Source: Salinibacillus xinjiangensis (GTDB lineage Bacteria > Bacillota > Bacilli > Bacillales > Alkalibacillaceae). Taken from it: a DNA stretch of 64,000 nucleotides. Positions 43,559-52,738 of this stretch are shown one piece after another. Location of the stretch: assembly GCF_009649735.1 (NCBI RefSeq), contig NZ_WJNH01000009.1:164217-228216 (forward strand), in the 5' to 3' direction. The notes under the pieces are model-generated. The model was not told the DNA's origin. It did no database searches and saw only the letters and a list, made by a program, of their open reading frames with translations. Each line of letters begins with the position of its first letter. Position 1 is the first letter of the stretch. Made by a program: the position numbers and the translations under genes.

Positions 43559-43592
43559 AAGAGTGCTGCCCGTGGGGTGGCGCTCTTTTTTT
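43559..43592 (+). terminator. Terminator of the nuclease gene
   Basis: AGAGTGCTGCC pairs with GGTGGCGCTCT (several G-U pairs) and is followed by seven T residues. Confidence 0.7.
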
Positions 43593-43648
43593 GGGTGGTA
43601 GAAGAGAGGGGTACTGTGTTTGTGGGGGGCGGGAATATACGATGTGGT

Positions 43649-43916
43649 GACTTGATTATGTGGGGTCTAGACTTGAATAATGGGTGTAGACCGAATTAAG
43701 GGTTAATGCGGCATAATTCTGATGATGTTTGACGTGAATACGAGCTCCTGTGGTTGGATTCTTTTATTAACTGACGGAAATCATCCATATGTTGACGTGA
43801 TGCTATTTCTGCTTAAATAAGGTGACGGAAATCTATCATATGTTGACGTGATTCTGTATAGATCTTACTGAAATACCAGAAAAATAGACGGGATTGTAGC
43901 CGTAAATGACGTGAAC
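43649..43916. repeat. 21-nt periodic array, core GACNNGAAT
   Basis: Nine-mers resembling GACNNGAAT start at 43649, 43670, 43689, 43710, 43731, 43752, 43773, 43794, 43824, 43845, 43866, 43887 and 43908. Steps are 21 nt except one of 19 and one of 30. The sequence between cores is mostly unrelated. No open frame or promoter explains it. Confidence 0.8.
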
Positions 43917-43958
43917 CCTTATGCTGCCCCTTTATCGATGGAGGGTTTAAAAAGGAAG

Positions 43959-43985
43959 GCTAGAAAACAACCAATGTTTTCTAGC
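43959..43985. terminator. Hairpin downstream of the 21-nt array
   Basis: GCTAGAAAAC pairs perfectly with GTTTTCTAGC across 7 nt. It lies between the array and the candidate small RNA; T-rich sequence follows on plus. Confidence 0.6.
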
Positions 43986-44033
43986 TTTCTCTTTAAAGTC
44001 GGTATATTATTTTTCGTATGGCGAGTGCTACTA

Positions 44034-44178
44034 ACAAAAAAAGGGCTTTTGCAGTAAGATCTGCAAAAGCCAAAGAATGAAAACTAAAAAAGGAAGAAAG
44101 TTTGAGCTTGCTGTGAATGCCCAAACAAAAGGGTAAGAAAAGAACGAAAGATAAATCAATACAATTTTTCTGAATTGT
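44034..44178 (-). ncRNA. Candidate small RNA (promoter to terminator)
   Basis: On the minus strand TTGATT (44208-44213) and TAAAAT (44185-44190) are 17 nt apart, predicting a start near 44178. A strong terminator (GGCTTTTGCAG/CTGCAAAAGCC, 44044-44071, then seven T) ends the unit about 145 nt later. The open frame inside has no RBS and its ATG overlaps the -10, so an untranslated RNA is preferred. No homologue is recognised. Confidence 0.45.
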
Positions 44179-44342
44179 AAGTACATTTTAGCATAGTTTA
44201 CAGATCCAATCAATAAATATTCACAAAAATGTATAATTACTTTCGGAAATATTGCTATTGAATAGTTTCAACCCTTAATGCTATTCAATTTCAAAAAATC
44301 CCCTTCCATAACAGAGGAAAGGGAATGAATGAAAATTGTATA

Positions 44343-45641
44343 TTACTTATTTTTACTCATTTCTTCAAATGCGTGATCAACTGCTTTCAACGTTTTATCA
44401 ATGTCATCTTCTGTGTGTGCAATTGTTAAGAACCAAGCTTCATATTTAGAAGGAGCTAGGTTGATGCCTTGGTTTAGCATGAGTTTAAAGAAGGTACCAA
44501 ACTGTTCTTGGTCTGTTGCTTCGGCTTGCTCGTAATTTTCCACTTTTTTGTTCGTGAAATAAAGGGTCAGCGCTCCTTTTAGACGATTAATAGAGATTTC
44601 AATTTGATGCTTTTCTGCATACTCTAACATGCCTTTTTCTAATTTGGCACCGAGCTGGTCAAGTTTGTCGTAAACTCCATCCTCTTGAAGAACCTCGAGA
44701 CAAGCAATTCCGGCTGCCATGGATGCGGGATTTCCGGCCATGGTTCCTGCTTGATAGGCAGGGCCGAGCGGGGCAACTTGTTCCATAATATCAACACGTC
44801 CGCCGTACGCACCAATTGGAAGTCCACCACCGATGATTTTTCCAAGAGCCGTCATATCAGGTTCGATGTTTAACAGCTGCTGGGCACTTCCATAGGTGAA
44901 ACGGAATCCAGTGATGACTTCATCGAAAATGAGTAGGGAGCCAGCATCATGGGTAAGCTTTTTCACTTCCTCTAAAAAGCCAGGTTTTGGTTCAACGATA
45001 CCGAAGTTTCCTACAATAGGTTCAACGAGTACAGCTGCTACTTCATCGCCCCATTTTTCTAGAGCTTCTTTAAAGGGTTCAATTTCGTTGAATGGTACTG
45101 TGATAACTTCCTGTGCAATGGATGCTGGAACACCGGCAGAATCTGGTGTACCCAAAGTGGACGGACCAGAGCCAGCAGCAACAAGAACGAGATCAGAATG
45201 TCCGTGATAGCAGCCCGCAAACTTGATAATTTTCGTTTTGTTGGTGTAGGCGCGGGCCACGCGGATGGTGGTCATAACCGCTTCTGTACCAGAATTGACA
45301 AAACGGACTTTGTCCATGGATGGAATCGCATCCTTTAACATTTTAGCGAATTTATTTTCAAGCTTTGTTGGTGTGCCATATAAGGTTCCGTTATGAGCGG
45401 CTTGGGTAATCGCCTCTGCAATATGGGGGTGCCCATGTCCTGTAATAATTGGGCCGTATGCTCCTAAGTAGTCAATGTACTTATTCCCATCGACATCCCA
45501 AAAATAAGCCCCTTTTGCTTGCTCCATAAAAACGGGAGTGCCGCCACCAACTCCTTTATAGGCACGAGAAGGTGAGTTCACCCCGCCAACAATATGATCC
45601 TGTGCTTCTTTAAAAAGCACTTCTGAGTTTGTAAAATCCAT
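44343..45641 (-). CDS. gsaB: Glutamate-1-semialdehyde 2,1-aminomutase (GsaB)
   Basis: The start at 45641 follows TTGGAGG. The 432-residue PLP enzyme shows [40 protein letters not shown], the aspartate region [11 protein letters not shown] and the Schiff-base lysine in [18 protein letters not shown]. It converts glutamate-1-semialdehyde to 5-aminolevulinate for heme. Bacillus has hemL and a second copy, gsaB, in this exact neighbourhood (ygaE-gsaB-ygaF), so this is the second copy. Confidence 0.93.
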   Translation of the reverse strand: MDFTNSEVLFKEAQDHIVGGVNSPSRAYKGVGGGTPVFMEQAKGAYFWDVDGNKYIDYLGAYGPIITGHGHPHIAEAITQAAHNGTLYGTPTKLENKFAKMLKDAIPSMDKVRFVNSGTEAVMTTIRVARAYTNKTKIIKFAGCYHGHSDLVLVAAGSGPSTLGTPDSAGVPASIAQEVITVPFNEIEPFKEALEKWGDEVAAVLVEPIVGNFGIVEPKPGFLEEVKKLTHDAGSLLIFDEVITGFRFTYGSAQQLLNIEPDMTALGKIIGGGLPIGAYGGRVDIMEQVAPLGPAYQAGTMAGNPASMAAGIACLEVLQEDGVYDKLDQLGAKLEKGMLEYAEKHQIEISINRLKGALTLYFTNKKVENYEQAEATDQEQFGTFFKLMLNQGINLAPSKYEAWFLTIAHTEDDIDKTLKAVDHAFEEMSKNK

Positions 45642-45691
45642 ATGTAAAACCTCCAATATATAATCCTTCATTATTGTAGCATAAATCCCCG

Positions 45692-45746
45692 CTTTAACGC
45701 TTTAACGGAGTTGGGGACAGACCCTCGTTGCTTTAACGCTTTAAAG
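45692..45746. repeat. 55-bp palindromic element, copy 6
   Basis: It starts CTTTAACGCTTTAACGGAG, has the centre GGGGACAGACCC and ends CTTTAACGCTTTAAAG. Its last 16 nt are also the first 16 nt of copy 7. Confidence 0.85.
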
Positions 45747-45785
45747 AGCTGAGGGTCTGTCCCTCGTTGCTTTAAAGCATTAAAG
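45731..45785. repeat. 55-bp palindromic element, copy 7
   Basis: It starts CTTTAACGCTTTAAAGAGC, has the centre GGGTCTGTCCC (opposite orientation) and ends GCATTAAAG. It overlaps copy 6 by 16 nt. Confidence 0.85.
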
Positions 45786-45854
45786 GATAGGTTTACAGTT
45801 GTACTGGGGTGGATTACCATGGTTTTATAAATTTTGCACTTTTTGAAGTGGAAT

Positions 45855-45880
45855 GGAACCTTTTTGATAGATGTGAAGTC
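45855..45880 (+). promoter_or_regulatory. ECF-type promoter candidate
   Basis: GGAACC (45855-45860) and AGTC (45877-45880) lie 16 nt apart, resembling ECF promoters (AAC in the -35, CGTC-like -10), 25 bp before the sigma gene start. It suggests autoregulation. Confidence 0.4.
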
Positions 45881-45904
45881 TTAAGGATAGAAGGAGGGTG
45901 GACC

Positions 45905-46450
45905 GTGGAGGAGCGAGATGTTTGGTTAGCGCAAAAGGGAGATAAGGAAGCATTTACTCGCCTGATTACAGAGTGCCAGGATTCCTTGTATCGTGTGGCT
46001 AAAGGGATTTTAAGAGATGATGCAGATTGTGGGGATGCTATTCAAGAGGCGATTATGAAAAGCTATTATTCTATTCATACTTTAAAAGACCTGGGTGCCT
46101 TTAAAGCATGGATAACGAGGATTCTGATTCATAAATGCTATGACCTGTTGAAAAAACAAAAGCGTGTGGTACCCATGGAGTCGGTGGAGCTTTTGGCTGA
46201 AAATCGTGCGGAGCTGAAGCAGCATTATGAACTATTTGATGAGATTGCTAAGTTAAAAGAGAAACATCGAACAATCCTCATTCTTTTCTACTATGAGCAG
46301 TATTCGATTAAGGAAATTGCGGACATTTTGAAATTGCGTGAAGGAACAGTAAAGTCGAGGTTGAATCGGGCGCGTGCTAGTTTGGCAGATTTACTGAAGT
46401 TAGATGGGATAGAAAGGAGGAGGAAAGAAAGTGGATCACAAGAGAATTGA
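45905..46450 (+). CDS. ECF-family RNA polymerase sigma factor
   Basis: The GTG at 45905 has AGGAGGG 7 nt upstream. The 181-residue protein has sigma region 2 (about residues 20-90; DDADCGDAIQEAIMKSYYSI and FKAWITRILIHKCYDLLKK) and region 4 (about 115-165; IKEIADILKLREGTVKSRLNRARA). It is closest in style to the SigV/SigW/SigM group. It overlaps the next gene by 20 bp, the usual sigma/anti-sigma arrangement. Confidence 0.9.
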   Translation: MEERDVWLAQKGDKEAFTRLITECQDSLYRVAKGILRDDADCGDAIQEAIMKSYYSIHTLKDLGAFKAWITRILIHKCYDLLKKQKRVVPMESVELLAENRAELKQHYELFDEIAKLKEKHRTILILFYYEQYSIKEIADILKLREGTVKSRLNRARASLADLLKLDGIERRRKESGSQEN

Positions 46451-47519
46451 TGAGGAATTGAGGCAGAGGGCTGAAAAAGAAGATATAAAAGTACCGTTTC
46501 ATGTTGAGGAAAAAATCAAACAAACGTTTGTTCAATTGTCTGAAAGTCCTAGTAGAAAAGGTAATCACCGATTTTTCCCAGGAGCAAAATATTGGTTATG
46601 TGGAGTGGCTAGTGTCTTGTTTGCTGTGATTTTATTATCCTACTTTCAGGGGCAGAGTCCTTTTACAGATACCCCGTCTCAGCAACCTGGTGGAGAGGAA
46701 GTTAGTGCGGTATTTTCGGATGAAGATGATTTGCCTGTTGAGCTTGAGGATGCGGTGCAGTCTATGGTCAGGACACATATTTTGAGTAATACTCAGCTGT
46801 CCATTAATAAAGAAGATATTGAAATCATCACTTCTATAAAACAAGATGGCCGTTGGTATGTGATGAGTAAATATTACAATCAGGAGCAATTTATGGTCCC
46901 CTATATCCCTCTAATTGAAGTTAAATTTAGAGAAGATGGAAGTGTTGAGGGGAGAACACTTTCAATAAATCATACCATTCGAACGATAAATGATTATGAT
47001 CATAAGTATATTGAAAATGAGGGTATTGGTTTTGGCACAGTCGCTGGACGTGATCTTGAATACATTGAAAAAGTACGTATTAAAACAGAAGATGAGACCT
47101 TTATTAGTCATCCTCATAATGGTGGGTTTATTTATAAAAGCAATACCGAACCAGAAAAAATTGAATTTATCGCAGACACAGGCAAGGTTATGAGAACGAT
47201 GGAAACCTTTAATTTTGATGAACAGTATCCGTTAATATCGAAAGATGAAGGAAGCTTATCATTGCTCATTGTAGATGAGAATAAACAACAATTTGATTGG
47301 AAAGAATTCAATCAGAAGGTATTTGTAGAAAATGGCATTCGTCAAAATGTGAGTACTTCAAAAAGTGTAGATTCACTAGAATCAATCAATGAAAAATACA
47401 AGTTCCTAAACCTAGAAAAATCCCCAGCCTACGTCGTCTTTGATCACAAAGAAATGATCTACAAAACCTATAACCTAGAAGACCTCATCGAATTTCTAAA
47501 ACAGCGTGAAGAAAAATAG
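46431..47519 (+). CDS. Membrane-anchored partner (probable anti-sigma factor)
   Basis: GTG start with AGGAGGAAAG, inside the sigma gene end. The 362-residue product has about 50 cytoplasmic residues, one membrane helix (about 55-72) and an extracytoplasmic domain of about 280 residues. That topology and gene overlap are typical of ECF anti-sigma factors. No zinc-binding anti-sigma (HxxxCxxC) motif is present. The external domain is not recognised, so the signal is unknown. Confidence 0.7.
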   Translation: MDHKRIDEELRQRAEKEDIKVPFHVEEKIKQTFVQLSESPSRKGNHRFFPGAKYWLCGVASVLFAVILLSYFQGQSPFTDTPSQQPGGEEVSAVFSDEDDLPVELEDAVQSMVRTHILSNTQLSINKEDIEIITSIKQDGRWYVMSKYYNQEQFMVPYIPLIEVKFREDGSVEGRTLSINHTIRTINDYDHKYIENEGIGFGTVAGRDLEYIEKVRIKTEDETFISHPHNGGFIYKSNTEPEKIEFIADTGKVMRTMETFNFDEQYPLISKDEGSLSLLIVDENKQQFDWKEFNQKVFVENGIRQNVSTSKSVDSLESINEKYKFLNLEKSPAYVVFDHKEMIYKTYNLEDLIEFLKQREEK

Positions 47520-47574
47520 CTTTACCACTTTAAAGCAACGGGGGACAGTCCCCAGCTGCGTTAAAGCATTAAAG
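47520..47574. repeat. 55-bp palindromic element, copy 8
   Basis: It starts CTTTACCACTTTAAAGC, has the centre GGGGGACAGTCCCC and ends GCATTAAAG. It begins on the base directly after the stop codon of the anti-sigma-like gene. Confidence 0.88.
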
Positions 47575-47589
47575 TGATAAAATTTGTTC

Positions 47590-47618
47590 TTGACTTTTTG
47601 AGTTTTGGGTACTATCAT
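47590..47618 (+). promoter_or_regulatory. Sigma-A promoter of the trp operon
   Basis: TTGACT at 47590-47595 and TATCAT at 47613-47618 are separated by 17 nt, just before the first T-box leader. Confidence 0.7.
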
Positions 47619-47639
47619 AATAATCAAATAATTTTTCGT

Positions 47640-47920
47640 GACATGAAAATATTGGGTGTTGAAGAAGAAGAGTAGCTTTTGTTGATGCTGCAGAGAGCTG
47701 GTGGTCGCTGTGAACCAGTGCAAAAATAAAAGTGAATGGCCTTCTGAGCCTCCAAACCGAACTCCAGCTGGAAAGTAGGCTTTGGCGAAGATCTCATCGT
47801 TACAAGAGATAGGTATTGAAGCATTTTGGCGTAGATACCGAAAAGTGAATTGCATTTTGGCAATTAATAAAGGTGGTACCACGGGTTCCTCGTCCTTTGG
47901 ATGAGGGGCCCTTTTTGTAT
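47640..47920 (+). promoter_or_regulatory. T-box leader 1 (tryptophan)
   Basis: Stem I shows the AGTA specifier-loop 5' side, the AGAG and GCTGGTGG conserved bases, and the GTGAATGG 3' side with specifier codon TGG (Trp) at 47737-47739. The T-box GGTGGTACCACGG starts at 47872. A terminator stem (CCTCGTCC/GGATGAGG) and T run follow. Uncharged tRNA-Trp would stabilise antitermination. Confidence 0.9.
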
Positions 47921-48009
47921 ATTTAGAGGGGCCGGCGACCAAAACAAAATCATGTAAAATGAACCAAATAATAAACAAAAAACCAACCCACAAAAACTAA
48001 ATAACCGAA

Positions 48010-48305
48010 AATCAACGAGTAAGAGGAGTACGTGAATCTGAAATCATTACAGAGAGCTAGGGCATGGTGAGAGCCTAGTGTGATTGGATTTACCGAATGG
48101 ACTTACGAGAGTTTTCCTGAACGAAAAGTAGTAGGGAAAAACGGTCTCCCCCGTTACAGGGATAGGGTATCAAAAGCGTACCTGAACTAAGAGGGATTCT
48201 ACTGGCTATGTTTAAGCAAAAGCCTACGAATCCAATGCGAGGTGGCACCGCGGTTAACCGTCCTCCAATTGCACATATCAACTATGTGTGATTGGGGGAT
48301 TTTTA
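48010..48305 (+). promoter_or_regulatory. T-box leader 2 (tryptophan)
   Basis: A second full T-box: AGTA, AGAG, the GGTGAGAG region, and CCGAATGG with specifier TGG at 48098-48100. The T-box GAGGTGGCACCGCGG lies at 48239-48253, and a long terminator (CCTCCAATTGCACATA pairing with TATGTGTGATTGGGGG) ends in a T run 28 bp before trpE. Confidence 0.93.
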
Positions 48306-48333
48306 TTTTTAGCTAAAAAGGAGGTAACAAAGC

Positions 48334-49728
48334 TTGGACGTTCAAACGCAAACCAAATGTAAAGTCAAAGAAATGAAGGGCGACACCTTAACCCCGATAT
48401 CAATTTTTCATCGATTAAAGGGTAGGAAGAAATTTTTACTAGAAAGCTCGCTCAAACACGAAAAGTCAGGCCGTTACTCATTTATAGGCAGTGACCCCTA
48501 TTTAGAAATTAAGGGCACGGGACAGCATACCGAGTTAAACCAAACAAATGGCGAAACCGAGATTATCCAAGAAAACGTCATCGATACGATCCAAAAGCAA
48601 ATCCAAACCAACACAAACCAGCTCCCCTTTCCTTTTTACGGCGGAGGAGTTGGCTATATCGGCTATGATGTCATTCGTCAATATGAACAAATTGGGATTA
48701 CACCACCTGACGACTTACAAATGCCTGATGCCCATTTTCATTTTTACGAAAAGGTCGTGGTGATGGATCATCAGCTGCAACAAATTTATCTTGTAGTGAT
48801 GAACCTCTCCAATACACTTACGGAAGACCAAATGGAAAACCAACTTGAGCAAATGGAAGTGCAATTAAAAACTCCATCACAACAGGAATTTAACTTAGAG
48901 CCTGTAAAAACAGGAACCTTCACCTCAAACCAAACAAAGCAAGCGTACGAGGAAAAGGTCAAAAAAATCAAGGGCCATATCAAACAGGGAGATGCCTTCC
49001 AGGTCGTTTTATCCCAACGACTTCAGGCTGAGTTTCGTGGGGACGCCTTTTCCTTCTACAGGAGTTTACGAACGTCCAACCCGTCTCCATATATGTTTTA
49101 TCTCGATTTTGAAGATTATTTGATTTTAGGGGCATCACCAGAAAGCTTGATACAGGTACAAGGTAGCGAAATTCTAACAAATCCAATAGCGGGAACGAGA
49201 AAGCGCGGGGCAACTGAGCAAGAGGATAAGGAGCTTGAGGAGGAATTGCTGTCAGATGAAAAAGAACTAGCCGAACATCGAATGCTAGTGGACCTTGGAC
49301 GAAACGATGTCGGAAAGGTTTCTGAAATTGGCAGTGTAGAAGTGACCAAATACATGACGATTGAGCGCTACAAACATGTGATGCACATCGTATCTGAGGT
49401 GAAAGGAACACTCCAACAAAACATCAGCAGTTTGGATGCGTTAGTTTCCTGCTTACCCGCTGGAACGGTTTCGGGGGCACCGAAAATTCGCGCCATGGAA
49501 ATCCTCAATGACCTTGAGCCGTCAAAACGGGGAGCTTATTCAGGAGCAGTTGGATACATCAACGTCAATGGCGACCTCGATTTTGCACTCGCCATCCGCA
49601 CAATGGTGATTAAAAATCATACCGCATATGTGCAAGCAGGTGCGGGAGTCGTGCTTGATTCGGTCCCTGAAAAGGAATATGAGGAGACCCTTCACAAAGC
49701 AAGGGCCTTACTGGAGGTGGAAGGATGA
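48334..49728 (+). CDS. trpE: Anthranilate synthase component I
   Basis: TTG start with AAAGGAGGT 8 nt upstream. The 464-residue enzyme has the feedback motif LLESS near residue 37, LDLGRNDVGKVSEIG-type catalytic motifs, CLPAGTVSGAPKIRAMEIL and the end YVQAGAGVVLDSVPEKEYEE. It makes anthranilate from chorismate with ammonia from TrpG. It overlaps trpG by 4 bp. Confidence 0.96.
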   Translation: MDVQTQTKCKVKEMKGDTLTPISIFHRLKGRKKFLLESSLKHEKSGRYSFIGSDPYLEIKGTGQHTELNQTNGETEIIQENVIDTIQKQIQTNTNQLPFPFYGGGVGYIGYDVIRQYEQIGITPPDDLQMPDAHFHFYEKVVVMDHQLQQIYLVVMNLSNTLTEDQMENQLEQMEVQLKTPSQQEFNLEPVKTGTFTSNQTKQAYEEKVKKIKGHIKQGDAFQVVLSQRLQAEFRGDAFSFYRSLRTSNPSPYMFYLDFEDYLILGASPESLIQVQGSEILTNPIAGTRKRGATEQEDKELEEELLSDEKELAEHRMLVDLGRNDVGKVSEIGSVEVTKYMTIERYKHVMHIVSEVKGTLQQNISSLDALVSCLPAGTVSGAPKIRAMEILNDLEPSKRGAYSGAVGYINVNGDLDFALAIRTMVIKNHTAYVQAGAGVVLDSVPEKEYEETLHKARALLEVEG

Positions 49729-50327
49729 TTTTGCTCATCGATAACTATGATTCTTTTACGTATAACCTATATCAATATCTTGGCGAATTAGGGAAAGAGG
49801 TTGAGGTCGTCCGGAATGACAAAATCAACGTGGACCAGATTCAACAACTTCAGCCAGAGGCGATTGTTTTATCACCAGGGCCAGGCTACCCACAGGATGC
49901 GGGGGCATGCATCGAGATCATCCAAACCTTTTACAAATCGATTCCCATCTTAGGGATTTGTCTTGGACACCAGGCGATTGGGGCAGCATTTGGCGCCACC
50001 ATTACCCAGGCTAAACAAATGAAGCATGGGAAAACGTCTAAAATCAAGCACAACGGAGAAGAGCTGTTTCAATACTTTTCTGTTCCATTAGAGACCATGA
50101 GATATCACTCATTGGTAATTGACAGAAATACTCTCCCTGAGTCGTTCGACGTGCTGGCAACGGCACTGGATGATGGGGAGTTAATGGCCATCAGGCACAG
50201 GTCATATCCACTATTTGGCCTCCAATTTCATCCGGAATCAATTGGGACGGCAGCGGGAAAAAGCATCCTAAAAAATTACTTTGAACTTATTCGAAAGGAG
50301 CATGAACAAAATGAAAGCGTATCTTGA
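49725..50327 (+). CDS. trpG: Anthranilate synthase component II (glutamine amidotransferase)
   Basis: The 200-residue class I amidotransferase has the nucleophile Cys79 ([10 protein letters not shown]) and the His169/Glu171 pair (FHPES). It supplies ammonia to TrpE. In B. subtilis this subunit is shared with folate synthesis and lies outside the trp operon (pabA/trpG). Here it lies inside, between trpE and trpD, joined to both by overlaps. It might still also serve PabB. Confidence 0.95.
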   Translation: MILLIDNYDSFTYNLYQYLGELGKEVEVVRNDKINVDQIQQLQPEAIVLSPGPGYPQDAGACIEIIQTFYKSIPILGICLGHQAIGAAFGATITQAKQMKHGKTSKIKHNGEELFQYFSVPLETMRYHSLVIDRNTLPESFDVLATALDDGELMAIRHRSYPLFGLQFHPESIGTAAGKSILKNYFELIRKEHEQNESVS

Positions 50328-51342
50328 ATCTTTATCAGCGGGTGACAATTTGACGATTACGGAAATGACTGAAGCAGCGGAGCATTTATTTGCCGACTCG
50401 GTTTCAGATAGTGAAATTGCGGCATTTTTAATGGGGTTAAAATTAAAAGGCGAAACACCTGAAGAGGTAGCAGGATTGGTTGAGGTGCTTAGACGTCACG
50501 CTCTTCCATTTTCCAAAGCCTACTCCGGTATTATCGATAACTGCGGTACAGGTGGGGACGGATCGCAAAGCTTTAACATTAGTACGACAACAGCGTTTGT
50601 TGTAGCTGGTGCAGGTGTGAAGGTGGCGAAACACGGCAACCGCAGTGTATCGAGTAAAACCGGTAGCGCGGATGTTCTAGAGTCCCTTGGAGTTTCGCTC
50701 GACTTTTCCCCAGAAGAGGTAGAGGACTTACTTGAGCATACGGGTATCGCCTTTTTATTTGCCCCACACGTTCATCCAAAGCTCAAGCAAATCATGAAGG
50801 TTCGAAAAGAATTGAAGGTGCCAACTGTTTTTAATTTAATTGGACCTTTGACCAATCCAGTTGAGCTAGAAACCCAGCTTTTAGGCATTAACCAACGGGA
50901 CCGACTAGAGATGGTGGCAACTGCCTTGCATCAGCTAGGACGGAAACGGGCGATTGTTCTGAATGGGGCAGGGTATATGGATGAAGCTTCATTAGCTGGT
51001 GAAAATCATCTTGTGTTACTGGATGAGGGCGAAATCATTCCATTTACCCTTGAACCAGAGGAGCTTGGGCTTAATCGTTATCCACTAGAGGCGATTAAAG
51101 GGGGAAATGCTGATGAAAATGCCGGTATTTTATTACAAGTTTTAAAAGGGGAAGAAGGCGCTCCATATGAAACAGTTCTTCTAAATGCTGCGCTAACCTT
51201 GTTTGCCCATGGTAGTGTCGGAACCATTCGAGAAGGCGTTGAGGTAGCGAGGGAAAGCATCCAATCGGGAGCAGCTCTTGCCAAGTTAAATAAATTGATT
51301 GAAGTGAGCCAAAATCGTACGCGTGGAGTGAAGCAGGCATGA
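50311..51342 (+). CDS. trpD: Anthranilate phosphoribosyltransferase
   Basis: The ATG at 50311 is preferred since AAAGGAG (50294-50300) is 10 nt upstream; the ATG at 50302 is too close. The 343-residue enzyme has the PRPP loop [36 protein letters not shown] and [10 protein letters not shown]. It transfers phosphoribose to anthranilate. It overlaps trpG by 17 bp and trpC by 4 bp. Confidence 0.95.
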   Translation: MKAYLESLSAGDNLTITEMTEAAEHLFADSVSDSEIAAFLMGLKLKGETPEEVAGLVEVLRRHALPFSKAYSGIIDNCGTGGDGSQSFNISTTTAFVVAGAGVKVAKHGNRSVSSKTGSADVLESLGVSLDFSPEEVEDLLEHTGIAFLFAPHVHPKLKQIMKVRKELKVPTVFNLIGPLTNPVELETQLLGINQRDRLEMVATALHQLGRKRAIVLNGAGYMDEASLAGENHLVLLDEGEIIPFTLEPEELGLNRYPLEAIKGGNADENAGILLQVLKGEEGAPYETVLLNAALTLFAHGSVGTIREGVEVARESIQSGAALAKLNKLIEVSQNRTRGVKQA

Positions 51343-52130
51343 CGACTATTTTAGACCGAATTTTAAAGGAAAAAGAAAAAGAGGTTGCACGACTGAAAAA
51401 GGAATACGTGGATACAGATCGGGGATTGGATGATCAGCACAGGTCATTGTATAACGCTTTTATGAATAGCAATCATTTAAATGTGATTTCGGAAATTAAA
51501 AGAGCATCCCCATCGAAAGGCGATATTGATGTGGGAGTCAATCCGGTTGAGCAGGCGAAGCAATATGTTGAGGCTGGTGCTGGCGCCATCTCGGTATTAA
51601 CAGACACGCCATTTTTTAAAGGTACAATGGATGATTTACGTAAGGTGCGGGAAGTCGTGGATGTGCCAATTTTATGTAAGGATTTTATTATTGATACGAT
51701 TCAGATTGATCGGGCTAAAGCTAGTGGAGCGGATGTGATTTTGCTTATTGCCAGTGCCCTTTCCCAAGCGGAATTGGATCAATTGTATCAATACGCCAAA
51801 TCCAAACAGCTTGAGGTTCTATTTGAGGTTCATAATGAAGAAGAATTAGCGGTTGCGAAGGAGATAGGAGCGAATATCATTGGCATCAACAACCGTGATT
51901 TAAAGACCTTTGACGTACGTCTTGATGTAACCGAACAGCTGGCGGGCAGCATTACTTCACCAGATACATTAATCATTAGTGAAAGTGGATTTCGAACAGC
52001 GGACGATGCAGAGCGGATTGTCCAGACGGGGGCAAGAGGGATTTTAGTTGGAGAAACCTTAATGCGCTCAGACAACTTAGCCGAAGCATTGGCGAATTTT
52101 AAGGTTTCCTTAGTAGGTGAGCGGGCTTGA
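51339..52130 (+). CDS. trpC: Indole-3-glycerol phosphate synthase
   Basis: The 263-residue TIM-barrel enzyme contains [15 protein letters not shown] (catalytic Lys), [22 protein letters not shown] and [12 protein letters not shown], with ESGF near the phosphate site. It closes the indole ring of the tryptophan pathway. The ATGA overlap with trpD indicates coupling. Confidence 0.96.
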   Translation: MTTILDRILKEKEKEVARLKKEYVDTDRGLDDQHRSLYNAFMNSNHLNVISEIKRASPSKGDIDVGVNPVEQAKQYVEAGAGAISVLTDTPFFKGTMDDLRKVREVVDVPILCKDFIIDTIQIDRAKASGADVILLIASALSQAELDQLYQYAKSKQLEVLFEVHNEEELAVAKEIGANIIGINNRDLKTFDVRLDVTEQLAGSITSPDTLIISESGFRTADDAERIVQTGARGILVGETLMRSDNLAEALANFKVSLVGERA

Positions 52131-52735
52131 AGGTGAAAATTTGTGGAATACAAAATACGGAATCACTGCAGGCGGCTGTTGAGGCCGGCGCCGATTTTAT
52201 CGGATTTATGTTTGCGGATAGTAAGCGGAGGATCTCAACTGAAAAAGCAAAGTTGCTAGCTGCATATGTCCCAACACAGGTGCAGAAGGTTGGGGTGTTT
52301 GTGAATCCGACGTTAAAAGAAGTTCTAGATGGCATTCAGCAGGTAGGCTTAAATTTTGTTCAGCTACATGGGGAGGAGTCGCCCGATTTTTGTCGGGAGA
52401 TTCCAGTCCCTGTGATTAAAGCTTTTTCAATTAAAAATAGCGGTGACATTCAAAAAGCAAGCCAATATGATGTCGCCTATTACCTCTTTGACAGCCCAGG
52501 CGGAAAGTATCGGGGTGGAAGTGGGATGACGTTTGATTGGAGCTTACTGAAAGACGTCAATATCCCGCGTGAACAAGTGATTTTAGCAGGAGGGTTAAAG
52601 CCTGATAATATTCAGGCGGCCATTAGCGAGGTGAATCCTGCTATGGTGGATGTATCTAGTGGCGTGGAAATAGACGGTATGAAGGACCTAGAAAAAATCC
52701 AAATCTTTATTCAGCGAGCAAAAAAGGAGCGATGA
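52127..52735 (+). CDS. trpF: Phosphoribosylanthranilate isomerase
   Basis: TTG start overlapping the trpC stop (TTGA), with AGGTGAG upstream. The 202-residue TIM-barrel protein begins MKVKICGIQ (catalytic Cys7), contains GFMFADSKRRIS, FVQLHGEE, and the phosphate site AGGLKPDNI with DVSSGVE. It performs the Amadori rearrangement between TrpD and TrpC steps. Confidence 0.95.
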   Translation: MKVKICGIQNTESLQAAVEAGADFIGFMFADSKRRISTEKAKLLAAYVPTQVQKVGVFVNPTLKEVLDGIQQVGLNFVQLHGEESPDFCREIPVPVIKAFSIKNSGDIQKASQYDVAYYLFDSPGGKYRGGSGMTFDWSLLKDVNIPREQVILAGGLKPDNIQAAISEVNPAMVDVSSGVEIDGMKDLEKIQIFIQRAKKER

Positions 52736-52738
52736 ACG

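Noticed and set aside
43649..43916. CRISPR array
   Set aside because: Repeat words are only about 9 nt with 12-nt gaps, there are no cas genes, and no true repeat/spacer structure is seen.
44031..44213. 60-codon hydrophobic minus-strand frame
   Set aside because: Its possible starts precede or overlap the -10, there is no RBS, and it ends in a terminator; a small RNA is preferred.
47496..47993. 165-codon minus-strand open frame
   Set aside because: It lies over the trp promoter and T-box leader 1 and has no RBS or family features.
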